Positions 37,624 through 49,951 are shown, numbered from the stretch's first letter. The stretch: DNA of 64,000 bases from Geosiphon pyriformis (GCA_016748015.1 JAAOMT010000289.1:321639-385638), one strand, 5' to 3'. Program-made: numbers and translations. Notes: a model not told the origin generated them from the sequence alone.

Positions 37624-39000
37624 TTTAAAGACAAGGTTTAAAAAAAACTATTAGTTAATACACAAGAAAATTTTTTTAGAGCCTAGCTACTTACCTAATA
37701 TTCTGTTTTCATTTTTATTATCATAAAACTTACCAAAAATGGTTAAACCAAACACAATCTTAGTAGATTCATATTTTTCCAATTTTTTTCTTACCAGATT
37801 GTATTTGGTGATAAGTAGTTTTATTATTGGATATTTCCTTAGATTTGGATTTATTTTTAGTTGTAAAATCTTTTTTGCAAAGATTTGCTAGTTTGGAATA
37901 CAGTTTTATTAGTTTTATAAAACAAGTTAATAAATTGATAAAAAAATTAAATACATTCATGTTTTATTTTAAATATAAATTATTAGTAATTTTTTTATCA
38001 CAAGATCAAGTAAAAAATATAGTAATAAGTTTAAATTTATATAATATTATTAAATTGAAATTATATATGAAAAGTTTGTTAAAAACTATAATAAAACTAA
38101 TAATAAAAGTAAATAGTTTTAATTTAGCTTCAAATTTAAACAATTTTTTTTATTAATAACTAATTTTATTTGAAAAAGTATTATATATATTATATAAAAA
38201 TTAAATAATCTTATTAAACAATTAAATATTATTTATTAATATAATAAATTAAATAATTTAGTATTTATATTATTGAAATTTAAATTAAAATATAAAGTTT
38301 AATCATAATTAAAAAATAATTTTAATAAATTGTAAATTTTTATCTATAAATTAAAAACCAATAACATGAAATTTAGAATTATAATTGTTTTAAATAATAG
38401 TTTAACTTAATATATACATAAAATTATTAAACTAATATTTAAAAATAATTTTTAATTTTAATTTTGAATTTATATATTAAAGTTTTTTTAATAGTATACT
38501 TAAATTAAACTAATTTAATTAATGTTTTTATTTTAAAAAACTATAATTAAAATTTTTTTTGATCAAAATAGCTATATAAAACAATTTGTATAAAGTTTTA
38601 AAAACAATTAATTAAATTTTTGTGTTAATATTACTAATTAATATTATAATTAAATATAAAATTGTGAAAATAAATAAATTTTTTAATATTAATTACAAAA
38701 TAGTTTTAATATTTGTAAATTTAAATAATTTGTTAAATATTTATTTAATATTTATAAGAAATTAAGCCAATAAAAATAAATAAAAATACAATTTTAAAAA
38801 TACAAATAATAAAAAATGGCTTGGTTTTAAAACAATTTTTTTTATTAAAAACAGTAATTATATTAAGTCATTTTACTATTTATATTTATAAAAAAAAATT
38901 AAATTTAATATAATTTATATTAAATAAAATTATATATAAATCTGTTAAGATTATATTTAATAATAATTTAAATATTAAAAATATTGTTTTAAGCTTAATA
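37624..39000. other. AT-rich spacer, no gene seen
   Basis: Nearly all A and T. ORFs here, such as 37827-38156, consist of Lys, Asn, Ile, Leu and Phe only and are chance products of base composition. Confidence 0.75.
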
Positions 39001-39135
39001 ATAAGCAAAAATTGAAACTTTCTTTTGTCAATCTCTTGACCACAATGAGAGCTATAGTTGTTTGTTTGGAGAATTCACTTTGCTTTTCCTTTTCTTCCCT
39101 TTTTCCCTTTGTTTTCTTTAGTCATTTCTTCCAAC

Positions 39136-41117
39136 ATGCCTTCTTTTGTCGTAATGGAACCAGTAGGCTCATTTGCTGGTGGTTCTGGTTCAGTGTCTGC
39201 TGGATTGAGGCCCCAGTCTGTTGTTAAAAATAGCAAAAAAAAGGTGCATGTTGATAGTGTGTATTTTCACAGTTCTTCTTTCAAAAAACCAAAAAAACCT
39301 GAGACTTCTGGCACCATTGTGGATTTGTCAGTTGGGCCTGTGTCTGCCAAAACGTTGCAAGCTACTAGCACTGAGTACGGTAAATTTTGGGGCAGTAAGA
39401 TGAAAAGCGAAGAAAGCAGTGTAAGTGGGGTGTCGGAAGAGAACTTAAAAAACACAATCACTGAAGAAACGAGTTATGTTGACTCCAACACTTTTGAGAC
39501 AGACAACATGATGAACGATGCTACTCCAAGAAAGACACAGATGAGAACTTATGTACTGGGTCAGCTGCCGAAGATGCCTTCTTTTGATGCTTTGAGTGAT
39601 GATAATACTGAATTAGTGCTCTCAGTGCCTAAGTTTTCTGGATCTCATAAGCTGCCATTGGTTGAATCACATGATCGGAATGTTAGAAATTTTAGTTCTG
39701 CTAAGTCATTTACATTGAATATAGAGCTGTCGGCAATTCCTAGGAAGACTAATAGTGATAAGTTATTTACAATAAAGAAAATTTTCTATCACATTGATGG
39801 TTTTGGGGGGCATCCACTCCCTCAAAATTTCCTTGAATTATTAGATTGTCATTCACATTTGAAACAAGCTTGTTAAAGGCTAAGGAAATGGCAATCTGTG
39901 AAAAAATTTTGGTTAATGATGATGTCAGAAAAGCAAACAGCTGTTCGGATTAGAAGATGATTGTCAAGAAGATCCCAGTGGATCTTCTCAGATTGGCAGT
40001 GGAATCAGTATTTTCTAAATTTGGTGAGATTGTGTCCATTAAGTTGCAGCTGATTGGTCTTTGGCAAAAGGCTTTAGTTGAATTCAAATCATCTGAAATA
40101 GCCAGTTTGGTTGCAGCCAAGTGGTCAGTTCTCATGAGAAAGGATTTGGTGCATGTGGCTTTGGTGGTCCGTAATAAACAAACATAGGTATTAAGAGATC
40201 AGCATTGGGCTCTGCTTTATACTTTTCTAGTTGGCACCATTGCTCATGATCTCTCCAGTTTGTTAGAATTATATGGTGAAAGGACTTGTTTCATTGGCTG
40301 TAATTCTAGTACATATGTTCATGATAGATGTGCTGTAATTTGTTTTGGTAATGAAGCATCCAAGTTGGCTGCTATTGATACTGTTCTAATTTTTAAGGGT
40401 GTAAATCTGCATTGGGCTGGTCTTTCTCTGGCCTGTTGCGCTGCATGTAAACAATTTGGTCATGTTTCTGGTGTCTGTCCTGTGAGTAAGAATTCTGGAT
40501 CTCGTGAGAAGCGAGTGATTTCTGATCAGGATCGGGTTTGTTTGGCTGGCATTTATAAGAAGAAGCAGACTTCTATCTCCCATCCCGTGTCTTTTGCTGG
40601 TAAAACTTGGGCTCAAGTTGCTGGTGGTTCTCTCTCTTGTGTGTTTTCCTCTGTTTTTTCTAGTGCTGGTGTGCGTTCTAGTTCAGTTTCTTCTTCTTTG
40701 ATATCTGATCCTCTTGTCATGTCGCAATTGAATGATCATTTGGCAACATTGGAATGCTCTTTAGAGATTTTGGCGGATCGAGTTTCTGGTATAGTGAAGA
40801 AGCTCAGTTTTGTTGATTTGGTACTATTAGCCTCTCTCTGTGATGGTGCGTCTTCAATTGTCTTTGTGCCTGCGGCTTTAGGTGTAAGTTCAGATATAGT
40901 CTTAGATGATAGATCAACTTTGTCTGTTCTCCCCTTTTCTGGTGCTGGTGGGTCTGCTGTTGTTCTTAGCTCAAGTGGCTCTAAGGTTCTTACCTCTAAA
41001 GTAGGTGGCTTGGAATCTAAGATGTCTGCTATGAAAGCTTCAATTGGTGCTGTTCTGGCAAGATTGGATTTCTTGTGCTTTAATTTGGGTCATTCTCTTT
41101 CATCTTCATCCCAATGA
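39136..41117 (+). pseudogene. LINE ORF1 (RRM-like, CCHC knuckle)
   Basis: It begins MPSFVVMEPVGSFAGG. A low-complexity N-terminal third ends in a frameshift near the GGGGGG run at 39806-39811. Then (39957-40187) comes MIVKKIPVDLLRLAVESVFS with FGEIVSIKLQLIGLWQKALV, which looks like an RNA-recognition fold. A frame from 40260 follows, containing CAACKQFGHVSGVC, a C-x2-C-x4-H-x4-C knuckle, and a Ser-rich end with LECSLEILADRVSGIVKKL, probably a coiled-coil segment. In other LINEs ORF1 proteins bind element RNA. The same order is seen in the 56.5-kb copy. Confidence 0.75.
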
Positions 41118-41119
41118 GC

Positions 41120-44100
41120 TGTTTGGTCTGGAAATTTGCTACATGCAATGTTCGAGGCATCAATGTTCCTGCAAAGCAGGAGGATGTTATTTATTGGCAT
41201 GTAAGCTCAAGAAATATGGTTTCATTTATTACTGAAACGAAGTTGAGGTTTTTTTCTGGACCTTGAATAAAAGATAAATTTGATGGAGTGCGAATTTTTT
41301 CTTTAGGATTGGATAAAGGTTTTATGGGTACTGGGGTTGCTATTATTATGAACACTTTTTTGGCTCATCATGTTTCTAAGGTAGAGGAGATTCCCGGTCG
41401 GGTTGTTTTTGTTCGGCTCTTGTTTAAGGGCAAGCTCTTGGTTACAGTTTTGGGGTTATATGCTGATGTTTTTTCTGGGACTAGTTTCAGTTAGGCTTCT
41501 GAAATTAACTCTCTTATTGCAAAAGCTGTCAACTCCAGCAATTTTGTTGTCTTGGATGGGGACTTTAATGAGAATGGACATAGTAGAAGTGCTAGTTTCA
41601 AGTTTTGTTTGAGTTTGGGTTTGGTCAATTTATTTGTCGGTCATTATTTGGTTGATCTTCATATGTGAAGCAACTCGAAAGGAGTTGGGAAGATGATTGA
41701 TTATATTTTTGTTGGTGGCAATTTGTCTTCTGCTGTAGCTGGTCATCAAGTGGTCTCTGTTTCAGATTTTTTTGACACTGATCACAGGGCAGTTGTGGTT
41801 TCAGTTGGTTTGGGTGGGCTTCTGGATGTTCAATTGAATAGTTTACACAAGCAGGCAAATAGGGACCGTTGGAAGTTCAAAATCAAGGATGTTGACTGTG
41901 CTGGATGGGCTAAGTTTAAGAATCTCTTTTCAACAAAACTCTTGTCTTTGGGTGAGACGTTCTCTGGTGCTAAAATGCGTGGTGATGTGGATGTTATGTG
42001 GGCAGTCTTGGTGAAGGCTGTGGTAGATTCTGCTGATGCAACATTTTCAAGGCATTGGTTTAGCAAATTCAAGTGTTCAAAAAACGTATATTCTTCTAGA
42101 TTTTTTGGTCTGGAAATATTGGTGGCCAAGATTGTTAAGAAGTTTTGCTCTGGTGACTTGTCTGGTACTAATCGTCTTATGAGTAAATGGTTGACTTTGG
42201 ATGATACAAAGACATGTACTTTCAAGGACTTGGTCGACTTGGAGGTTAAATCTGATGTTGTTGTTAGGCATTTGTCATTGGTTCACAGAGATTACAGAAG
42301 ATTGAAGATGTTTGAGTTGAGATTGGCTAAGGAAGCTTCTGTTAGGAAGGCAATTGAAAAGCACATGAATAATTTCTGTTTGGACAAAGGTAGTATAATC
42401 AGAAATGTGTTAGAAAGACCCTTTTACAAGGTGGTTTTGAATCATTTGGTGGTTGATAATGAGTTGGTTTTGTTGTCTGGAGAGGTGAAGTCAAGTATGG
42501 ACAAGATAATGGAAGGGTGGACAAAGAAACACTCTGTGCAGTCGGTGCTTCCTGATCTTTGAGCTCATCAGTATGCACCTTTAGACTATGTTCGAGATGA
42601 TGCCTTTTCAGGTGTTATGTGTGCAATCAGTATGGGAGAGTTACTTTTTGTTGTTGGTAGTCTATCTGATAGCAAGGCCGCTGGTTTGTTTGGCATTCCT
42701 AATGAGTTGTGGAAGCATAGTGGGGAAGTGATTTTGGGGTGTCTGTTGGCACTGTTCAATAAGTGTTTGTCTGTTGGTATGATGCCTGTTTTGTGAAAGA
42801 GGGCATGGATGTCTATGATTCTTAAGCCTTATGACTGGGATGAAGTTCTTATGAACACTCAGCCTATTGCTTTGATTGAGACTGCCAGGAAGATTCTTTT
42901 CAAAGTTCTGTTTGATCATATTTCAGTGACTTGTAGCAAGTTCGATGTTCTTCGAAGTGACAACTTCTTGGTGCTAAAGGGTACGTCCACACAATCCCTG
43001 GTGTTTGCTGTCGGTTCAGTGATTGAGGATGCCCTTAAAAAAAATAGAGAGTTGTGGTTGGTCTTGCAAAATATGCGAAAAGCTTACAATTCAGTTGGTT
43101 GACATCATTTGAGGGCTAGTTTGCGGCATGTCAAGATGTGTAAGAGATTCATAAGGTTTTTTGGTGGTATTCATGAGGATAGAGTTAACAGAGTGATGAC
43201 TGACTTTGGTTTGTCTAATGGTTATAAGGTGCATAATGGACTGGATCAGAATGAGGTCTTTTCACCACTTCTGTAGAGAATTTTTTACAATTCACTTTTG
43301 TGTGAGGTCAAGAGGCATGAACATTTGTGTGGATACTGGATTAATACTAAGTTTGTTTTGAAAACTGGCAAGATTGAAAGTGATGGTGGTTTGACTTCAT
43401 ATTTTTCGGCTGGTGTGTTTGTTAATAATACAATCTGAGTTGGGAATTGTCAGGCTTCCACTTAATATGCTCTGAACATTGCCAGTGAATTTTTTGTGAT
43501 CAATGATATTTCTATCAACAGTGAGAAAATGGTTGCTATTCCTATCAATTAGGGTGTTAAAGTGGCTTCATTAAGCATTTGCGGTCAGCCAATTTCTATT
43601 GCTAGAAAAGGTGAAGCACATCAGTATTTGGGTATCTTTTTGTCAACTGAGGGGCTCTCCAAGCCGAGTGTTGTCAAGGCTCATGCTGATGTATGTTTCT
43701 TCATTAATGTTGTGCTCAAGAAGGCTATCACAAATAAACAATTCTCCTATCTGGTTTTGGCTGTTTTGCAGCCTATTGTCAGCTATTGTATTCAGTTCAG
43801 TTTTGTCCCTTTTAATGTCTGTCGCAAGTAGAATGTCTTGGTTAGAAAAGGTCTCAGGTTTAAGGCTTGTCTTCTCTGTGATTTTTCTGATGCTGCTTTG
43901 CATCATCCCTCATTATATGGCCTGAAGCCTTTTGAGCAGATGCAGTCAGAAAAGAAGATTGCTGCTCTGATAATGTTCTCTAATGCTCCTAGTATTCTCA
44001 AGTATTTGTTTTGTCATAGGTTTTTGGATCTACAGGTTCTTGGTTGGACCCTTTTGGATCCGTTGCAGTTTCTGGTTAGGTTGCATGTTAATCCAGTAAA

Positions 44101-45780
44101 CAATTTTTTGGCTAGGATGGTAAAAATTTTTTTGGGCAATGAGCTGTCTTTGGTAAACAACCTCTCCACTGTATTTCGTGGTCCTGGTTGTTTTCCATTG
44201 TCCTCCATTCTTGGAAAGTCTCTGTATTTTAATTTGGTCAAATCTCTTAAATGCTTTGGTGTTACTTTTGGTGATCAGCTTTTTGATAAAAAAGATGTTT
44301 TGTTGGATTGGAAAACTTTTTGTCATTGGAAGAGATTGGATCCACATAGTCCTGTGCCTCATTGGTTCATGGTTTCTTCTGAATTTTTGAAGGATCAGGG
44401 TTATCCATTTTCTGGTCTTGTTAGCTCTACGGAGAAACTTGGTTTGGACATTTTGGGGTCTGGGGAATTTTCTGCAGTGAAAGATGATTTGCATGACATT
44501 TGGTCGGGCTCTTTTGAAGTTTTTACGAATGGGTCTTTAAAAAATACAGGCTCTGCTGAGGTCACCTGTAGTGCTGCTGCATACTTCTCAGTCTTGGATA
44601 AGAGCATTGGTGTTGCTGTTTATGGTCTTTTGTCATCTACTATAGCTGAATTACAGACTGTCACTTTGTCTCTGGAGTGTGTTTCTTCTTTAAGTACTGT
44701 GGTGTTGTATCTTGATAGTCAGGCTGCTATTGATGCATATGTGTCTGAAATGTCTTTGGCTACCCCCAATTTCTGTAACCAATGCTGGCTGGAGAAGCAG
44801 CATATTTTTAATTTGGTTAGGGATAAAGATCTTAGTGTGAGTTGGGTTAAGGTAAAGGGTCACTCTGGGATTCCTGGAAATGTGGAAGCTAACTTGGCAA
44901 CTGGGGCTGCCTCTGGATCCCCCTTTTCTCTTTTTGCCAATGTGTATAAACATTTTTTGGTTGCTGAAGATGTTGCTGTCTTTGGCAATGCTCATCATTT
45001 TATCAGGGATATTTTTTGGTCTGTTTGTCATGCTTATTGGGAAGATGGTCCTGGTTGTGATGTGGTTCTGAACGCGATGATTGGTTGCATAGACTGGGTT
45101 GTTACTGCAAAAGTGTGGCATCCTAATCTTATATGCTTGCTGGGTTCACTAGTCGTAAGTTCTCAATACTCCACACTTATCTTATAAAAGCTGTGCACAG
45201 GAGATTGCCAGTGGCAGTGTGAAAAAAATTGTATAATAAGTGCTACCCTAGTGTATTGTGTTTATTGTGTGGTGGAGTGGAGTTCTCTGACCATGCTTTT
45301 ACTTGTGTTCATGAAGCTGGCATTTGTGGTGAGATCTTGGTTGAGACTTCTGCCTATTGGTCAGCTTTGACTAGTAGTTCTTCTATTTCCACTGTGTTGC
45401 AAGTTTTGTCTCAATATTCCATTGATGTCAGGTTGTATTCTTTAGTTTGCAAGGGGTTTGTGCTGAGAGAATGGTTTGAGGAGGCTTGTAGTGTTTTAGA
45501 GGATAGAAAGGTGGCTACTGCTCAGATTGTTGATTATGTCAGGTTTGTTGTTGGGTTACATCGTACTAAGGTGTGGTTAATTAGGTCCAGCCTCCAGATG
45601 ATTATGGAGAAGACTGGTCTGGTTTGTAATAGTGGTGTTGTTTTTGAACTTTCTCGTGAAGTGCCTTCAGTTTTGTCTGATGGTGTTGTAAGATTGCTTG
45701 GTGTGGCCAATTTTTTTGCTGTTAGCTTTGGACATCGGAGACCATTTTGTTTTTTTTTTGGTTTGGGTGGCAGTGTATAG
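41120..45780 (+). pseudogene. LINE ORF2 (endonuclease, RT, RNase H, Cys-rich end)
   Basis: Endonuclease: ATCNVRG region near 41140, ETKL near 41235, NFVVLDGDFNENG near 41540, MIDYIFVGG and FFDTDHRAVVVSVG (41690-41815), matching APE-type motifs. RT: LKPYDWDEVLMNTQPI, LVLQNMRKAYNSVG (motif A, Asn in place of the catalytic Asp) and FVNNTI near 43420 (the FVDD box with both Asp changed to Asn). RNase H (44510-44910): FTNGSL (Asp to Asn), AELQTVTLSLECV, LYLDSQAAI, VKVKGHSGIPGNVEAN (last Asp to Asn). C-terminus: CLLCGGVEFSDHAFTC. Several TGA/TAG stops. The protein was a target-primed reverse transcriptase and is now non-functional. Confidence 0.88.
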
Positions 45781-45940
45781 GTTAATATAAGTGTGTAGTA
45801 TAGCCTTGTCTGGCCTGAGTGGCTAGCCACATATAGAGAGTGCATGAGTTGTGTTTAGTTTGAGCCTCTTAGTTTGGCTCTATATACTAGATAGCAATTG
45901 AACTACACTCGTTAAATGTGTTAATAAAAAAAAAAAGCTT
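45781..45940 (+). repeat. LINE 3' UTR with palindrome GTGGCTAGCCAC and A-rich tail
   Basis: The perfect 12-bp palindrome GTGGCTAGCCAC lies at 45819-45830, followed by CATATAGA, an ACACTCGTTAAA block near the end, and the A tail. The same GTGGCT(A/G)(G/A)(T/C)C(A/C)-type motif heads the other LINE ends at 48831, 49686 and 50244 (+) and 49047 (-). Confidence 0.8.
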
Positions 45941-46674
45941 AATTAAAGTTAAAAAATATTACAGATTTTAAAGCTTTATAAATTTAAATTTGCTCTTAAT
46001 ATTAATATTTAATTAATTATATTTAAATATATAAAAAGTTTTATTTTTAACAAAAATTATATTATTTATAATATTTTAAAATATTTTTTTAAAAAATTTA
46101 TTCTAAATTATTTAATTATAAACAATTCCTTAATTAAAAAATTAAATAAAATCAAATCAAATATAAATAATATAATAAAGAGTTAAATAAAAAAAATAGT
46201 TTTAAATACAATTTTGAATAATTAAACTTAGTAGTATTTACTATTAAATTATATTAATAATATTATATTTGTTAATATTATGATTAAAATTAAGTAAAAT
46301 AAGTGGCTAATATAATCAAAAAGTTATTAGATAAAAAAATAACTGGTCTTTTAAATATATTTAATAAATTATAAAAGTATTATAGAAATTTAGTTTTAAA
46401 GTTATTTATATTATTGTTAATTTAATATTTAATTTGTAAATAATTTTAAAATATATAATTAGAATAAAATTCTAATTAATACTTAGTTTATTGTCTTTAT
46501 TAAATCTCAATTATATATAATAAATTTAATATTTTATATAATAACAATTTTTTAGTATTATATAACATATTAATTTAGTTTTTTATCTTTATTATTGGAT
46601 TAATAATTGAAAATACATTAAAAAAAATCAAAATTTTTAAGTAATATTATAAAATATTAATATAAAAATCAATA
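45941..46674. other. AT-rich spacer
   Basis: A/T-rich DNA with no ORF or repeat that I can align elsewhere in the window. Confidence 0.7.
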
Positions 46675-47480
46675 TTACAAATGATTATTTAAGATATTAA
46701 AATAAATAACAAATTTATAACTTGGTATTTAATAGCTAATTATATTGTTAGTAATATTTGAAAATTTTTGAATTTGAAGGTTTTAATTAAGTTTTTTATA
46801 TAATAAACAGAAATTTACTTGATAATTGTTTTTTAAAAATTTTTTCTTTAATATAAAGACTAGTTTAATTTAGCAGTTATATTTTTTTGGTAAGCTATTC
46901 TTAAATCTTTATCTTTCTTTTATGAGTTTTTTACCAAACTATTTTTAATATTAATATCTTAATGCTTAATTTTTTAATTAATTAATAAACAACAAAAAAA
47001 TAAAAAATAAAAAAATAAAAAAAAATAAAAAAATTAGTATTCTGTTAATAGTTATAATTAAGAGTTATTGTTTCAATATAATTAAGTATTAAATTTTATC
47101 AATATAAATTGTTAATAGTGTGAAAACAATAAGTATTTTTAATCAATTAATAATAATATAGATTAAATAATAAATAAGTATTTTATTGATATGAATATAA
47201 TTCTGTTTTAAAATATTTTTTAAAAAAAGAAGTATATTATAAATATTTATTATTAACTAACTATTTGTTTATTTATCTTTTTTATTTTAACACTATTACT
47301 ATATATATATAATTTTTATTATATAAAAAAATTTTTTTTTCTTAATTTTTTGAAATATTTTGGAATTTTTAAAAATTTTTGGATTTTTTAAAAGATTTAA
47401 AATTTTTTAAAAAATATATATTTTTTTCTATTCTAATTGGCTATTTTAATGTCATGTGTTTTTTTTTATTGTTTATCTAT
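46675..47480 (-). repeat. Gypsy leader and LTR relic, copy C
   Basis: By eye this aligns with 6140-6990: ATTACAAATGATTATTTAAG against ATTACAAGTGATTATTTGGG, the AACAAATTTATAACTTGGT block, GAAGGTTTTAATTAAGTTTT, GGTAAGCTATTCTTAAATCT, AATGCTTAATTTTTTAATTA and ATAATTAAGAGTTATTG. It includes leader sequence beyond the LTR, so it is a remnant of an element and not a simple solo LTR. It lacks the palindrome array. More AT-decayed than copy A. Confidence 0.65.
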
Positions 47481-48820
47481 TATTTTTTTCTTTTTTTTAA
47501 GTATAATACTAATAATTAATTTATATTATACCAAAATATTAAACAAAAATTATGACATAAAATAGTTTTTTATAAGAAAAAAACATAAATTTATATTGTT
47601 TTATTTAAATAATAAATGCTAAGTTCTATAGAGATATTATTTGTGAATATTTATATAAAAAAAAAATATTAAAAAATAAGTAATAATTTTAATAAAACAA
47701 TAATTCAAAATACATAAGTTATTTAACCAAAATTTTTTTTCAAAAAAACATATTTAAAATTATAATTTAACTATTTAATAGTTTTAATTTAAATTTTATT
47801 AAAAACTTATAAACTATTGTAAAAGAAAATATAAAAAGTATATACTTAAAAATCAAAATAAATTAAAACAGTTTATAAAAAAAGTGGTAAAATATTTTTT
47901 AATTTATCTTAATTAAATTAATAAAATACTATTGTAAGATAATAATTGTAAATAAAAAAAATATTATATTAAAATTTTTTAATAAAATTTTGTGCTTTTT
48001 AGCTTTTTAATAATATAATTTGTTATATAATTTTTTATAAATAACAATAAACAGTTTTTTATAAACTAATTTTATAATGAATATATATAAATTAATTATA
48101 ATTTAAATATTAGATTTAATTTTTTAGTATATATAATAAATAATCTTAAATATATTATAAATAAAATAAGTATTATTAAATATTATTATATTATCAACCA
48201 AATATAAATAATAATATTTGATTAAAATAATTATGTAATATTATTTTAATTAACATAAATTATATTTAATTTTGAATATTAAGTTATTGTATTGTATTAG
48301 ATAATAATTATTAAATAAAATAAAATAAATTATTGTTTACAGTCAAAACAAAATCAAGTATTATAATTAATAATAATGTTATTAAATTAATAAAAATAGC
48401 AAAAAAATTAATATTAATAAGTATTTTTTTTAATTTTTTTATTTGTAATTAAAAATTTTATATAATAATAGCAACAATATTAAAATTAATCTTAATTAAT
48501 TACTTAAAAAAAATTTCAAATAAAAAAACTCTTATTTAAAAACAAAAAATGTTTTAAAAAAGTGCTGTTTAGCTGTTTTTATAATTAAAAAACCATAAAA
48601 TAGTTGTATTATTAAAAACTACAAAAAAAATAAAAGTTGTTTCTTTTTATATTTTGCTTTAATTATGGTCATAAAATTGTAAGAAAAAAAGAATATTATT
48701 ATTTATTTAATATAAACTAAAAAAATTATAAACATAAACATAATTTAAAAATTATTTTTTTCAAATAAAAAAAAATTATTTTAAGAATTAATAACAATAA
48801 TTTTGAAAAAAACTATTTAA
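47481..48820. other. AT-rich spacer
   Basis: A/T-rich DNA with no coding signal. Confidence 0.75.
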
Positions 48821-48825
48821 AAAAA

Positions 48826-48900
48826 ATCGGGTGGCTAATCCATGATAATTGCATTATACGAAAATGTAATAAAAAAAATTATATTAAAAATTATATGTTA
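48826..48900 (+). repeat. Decayed LINE 3' end
   Basis: CGGGTGGCTAATCCATGATA followed after about 30 bases by AATGTAATAAAAAAAA. It resembles the GTGGCTGGTCACGTGTAGA heads of the other LINE tails, with an A-rich end, and stands out from the AT-rich surroundings. Only the last few dozen bases remain. Confidence 0.45.
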
Positions 48901-48937
48901 TATTAATATTATTTAAATACATTAATTATTTATAGAG

Positions 48938-49436
48938 CTTAAATTAAATTAAATTAAATTAAATTATTTATTTATTTATTTATTTATTAATCGCGGCCCA
49001 GATGCGACCTAGTATACATAAAGTGCAAATCACGCGCTTACAACATGTGACCAGCCACTCGAGCCGGTCAAGGCTGCACTACACATTTATGACTACACTG
49101 ACAACACTATCTAAACCTGATATGAACAGCCATTTTTTACAAAAACCGAAACTAACCGCGAAGGCCTTGTCGACCCCTAAAATGTGAACCACATCATAAG
49201 ATTTTGAAAGTTTTTAAAGGATTTCCCAGTGGAATTCGTTTTTGTTTAAGCATTATTAATTGGGAAAATTAATTTAGATTGGCAAGACTCGCGGTTGGAC
49301 CCCTCAGACTATAAGGAACAGGACCATTAACATTGATCAACCCACTCTTCTCCATCGCAACTCTGTACTTAGCCCTAAACAACCAGATCCGCTCCCTGTG
49401 GTTAGAGGAGACAATCTTGGATTCCCCGAATAATTG
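48938..49436 (-). mobile_element. 5'-truncated LINE, minus strand
   Basis: Minus-strand translation of about 49432-49300 gives HRERIWLFRAKYRVAMEKSG and PYSLRGPTASLANL, which align with HRTKVWLIRSSLQMIMEKTG and ELSREVPSVL near the end of ORF2 at 45.6 kb. The 3' UTR also matches (palindrome motif at 49047-49058), and the tail, read on the minus strand, is (TAAA)n followed by (AATTT)n. The piece is 5'-truncated, as usual for LINE insertions. It retains CpG sites (for example CGCGGCC), so it looks younger than the 39-kb copy. Confidence 0.75.
48941..48990. repeat. (AAATT)n and (TTTA)n microsatellites
   Basis: About four AAATT units followed by seven TTTA units, directly at the 3' end of the minus-strand LINE fragment, so they probably derive from its tail. 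Confidence 0.9.
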
Positions 49437-49683
49437 ATTTAAAATATTAATTATAAATTAATAATACCAATTTTAATTATTTAAATTATAATTAAAATAG
49501 ATTAATTGATTACATTTGTTTTTAAGTTTTAATTTGTAAATTTACCATATTAATTATATTAATAAAAACATATTAAATCCCAAAACATAACAAAACTAAT
49601 TATTATTAAATTAGATGTATTAATTATTAATTTTAATTAATGTTTTTTAATTGATAAAAAATTTTATATTTAATTTAAATTAC

Positions 49684-49755
49684 GGGTGGCTGGTCACGTG
49701 TAGAAAAGAGTATCGTTATAAGTAGTGGTTGGGTCACACTCGTAAAAAAGATTTT
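49684..49755 (+). repeat. LINE 3' end relic
   Basis: GGTGGCTGGTCACGTGTAGA followed by a GTCACACTCGTAAAAAAG end. It matches the 3' terminus of the 39-45.9 kb LINE (palindrome head, ACACTCGTTAAA end). No ORF2 sequence precedes it, so it is an extremely short 5'-truncated insertion. Confidence 0.65.
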
Positions 49756-49913
49756 ATTTTATTTTTTGTTGTTTTTGGTTTTATTGTTAATTTTTTTAAT
49801 GCTATTTGAATTGTTAAATTAAATGAATAGCTTCAATTTATTTTTACTTAATTTTTCATAATATATGTGTTTTTTTTTACTTAATTTTTTATATTTTTAA
49901 TACTTTAATTTTT

Positions 49914-49916
<3 letters not shown>

Positions 49917-49950
<34 letters not shown>

Positions 49951-49951
49951 G
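49917..49951. repeat. (TTA)n microsatellite
   Basis: About eleven TTA units. Confidence 0.95.

Larger units (their letters stand above)
39000..45940 (+). mobile_element. Near full-length dead LINE (APE endonuclease, RT, RNase H)
   Basis: Two cistrons on the plus strand, ORF1 (about 39136-41117) and ORF2 (about 41120-45780), are followed by a 3' UTR and an A-rich tail (TTAATAAAAAAAAAAA at about 45924-45939). ORF2 order is endonuclease, RT, RNase H, C-terminal CCHC, as in I/Tad-like LINEs. Stops and frameshifts disable both ORFs. Coding-strand sequence is unusually T- and G-rich and CpG-poor. The 5' end is not fixed; AT-rich DNA gives way at about 38995. At least three relatives occur in this window (36.4, 49.0 and 56.5 kb). 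Confidence 0.9.

Noticed and set aside
37827-38156. 109-codon ORF in the AT-rich desert
   Set aside because: Composition is almost only Lys, Leu, Ile, Asn and Phe with no motif, as expected by chance in A/T-only DNA.
39800-39815. Possible programmed frameshift at the GGGGGG run of LINE ORF1
   Set aside because: The second copy keeps one frame across the same site (57045-57060), so the break in the 39-kb copy is a simple one-base loss.
36950-45800. Classical RIP (CpA to TpA only) as the cause of decay
   Set aside because: Inferred G-to-A changes follow T, G and C alike, so the context is not restricted as in RIP; a counted spectrum would be needed.
39000-45900. Many minus-strand ORFs opposite the LINE (for example 44494-44030, 45121-44690)
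   Set aside because: They are shadows of the T/G-rich coding strand; they have no domain of their own, and the plus strand carries clear RT and RNase H motifs.
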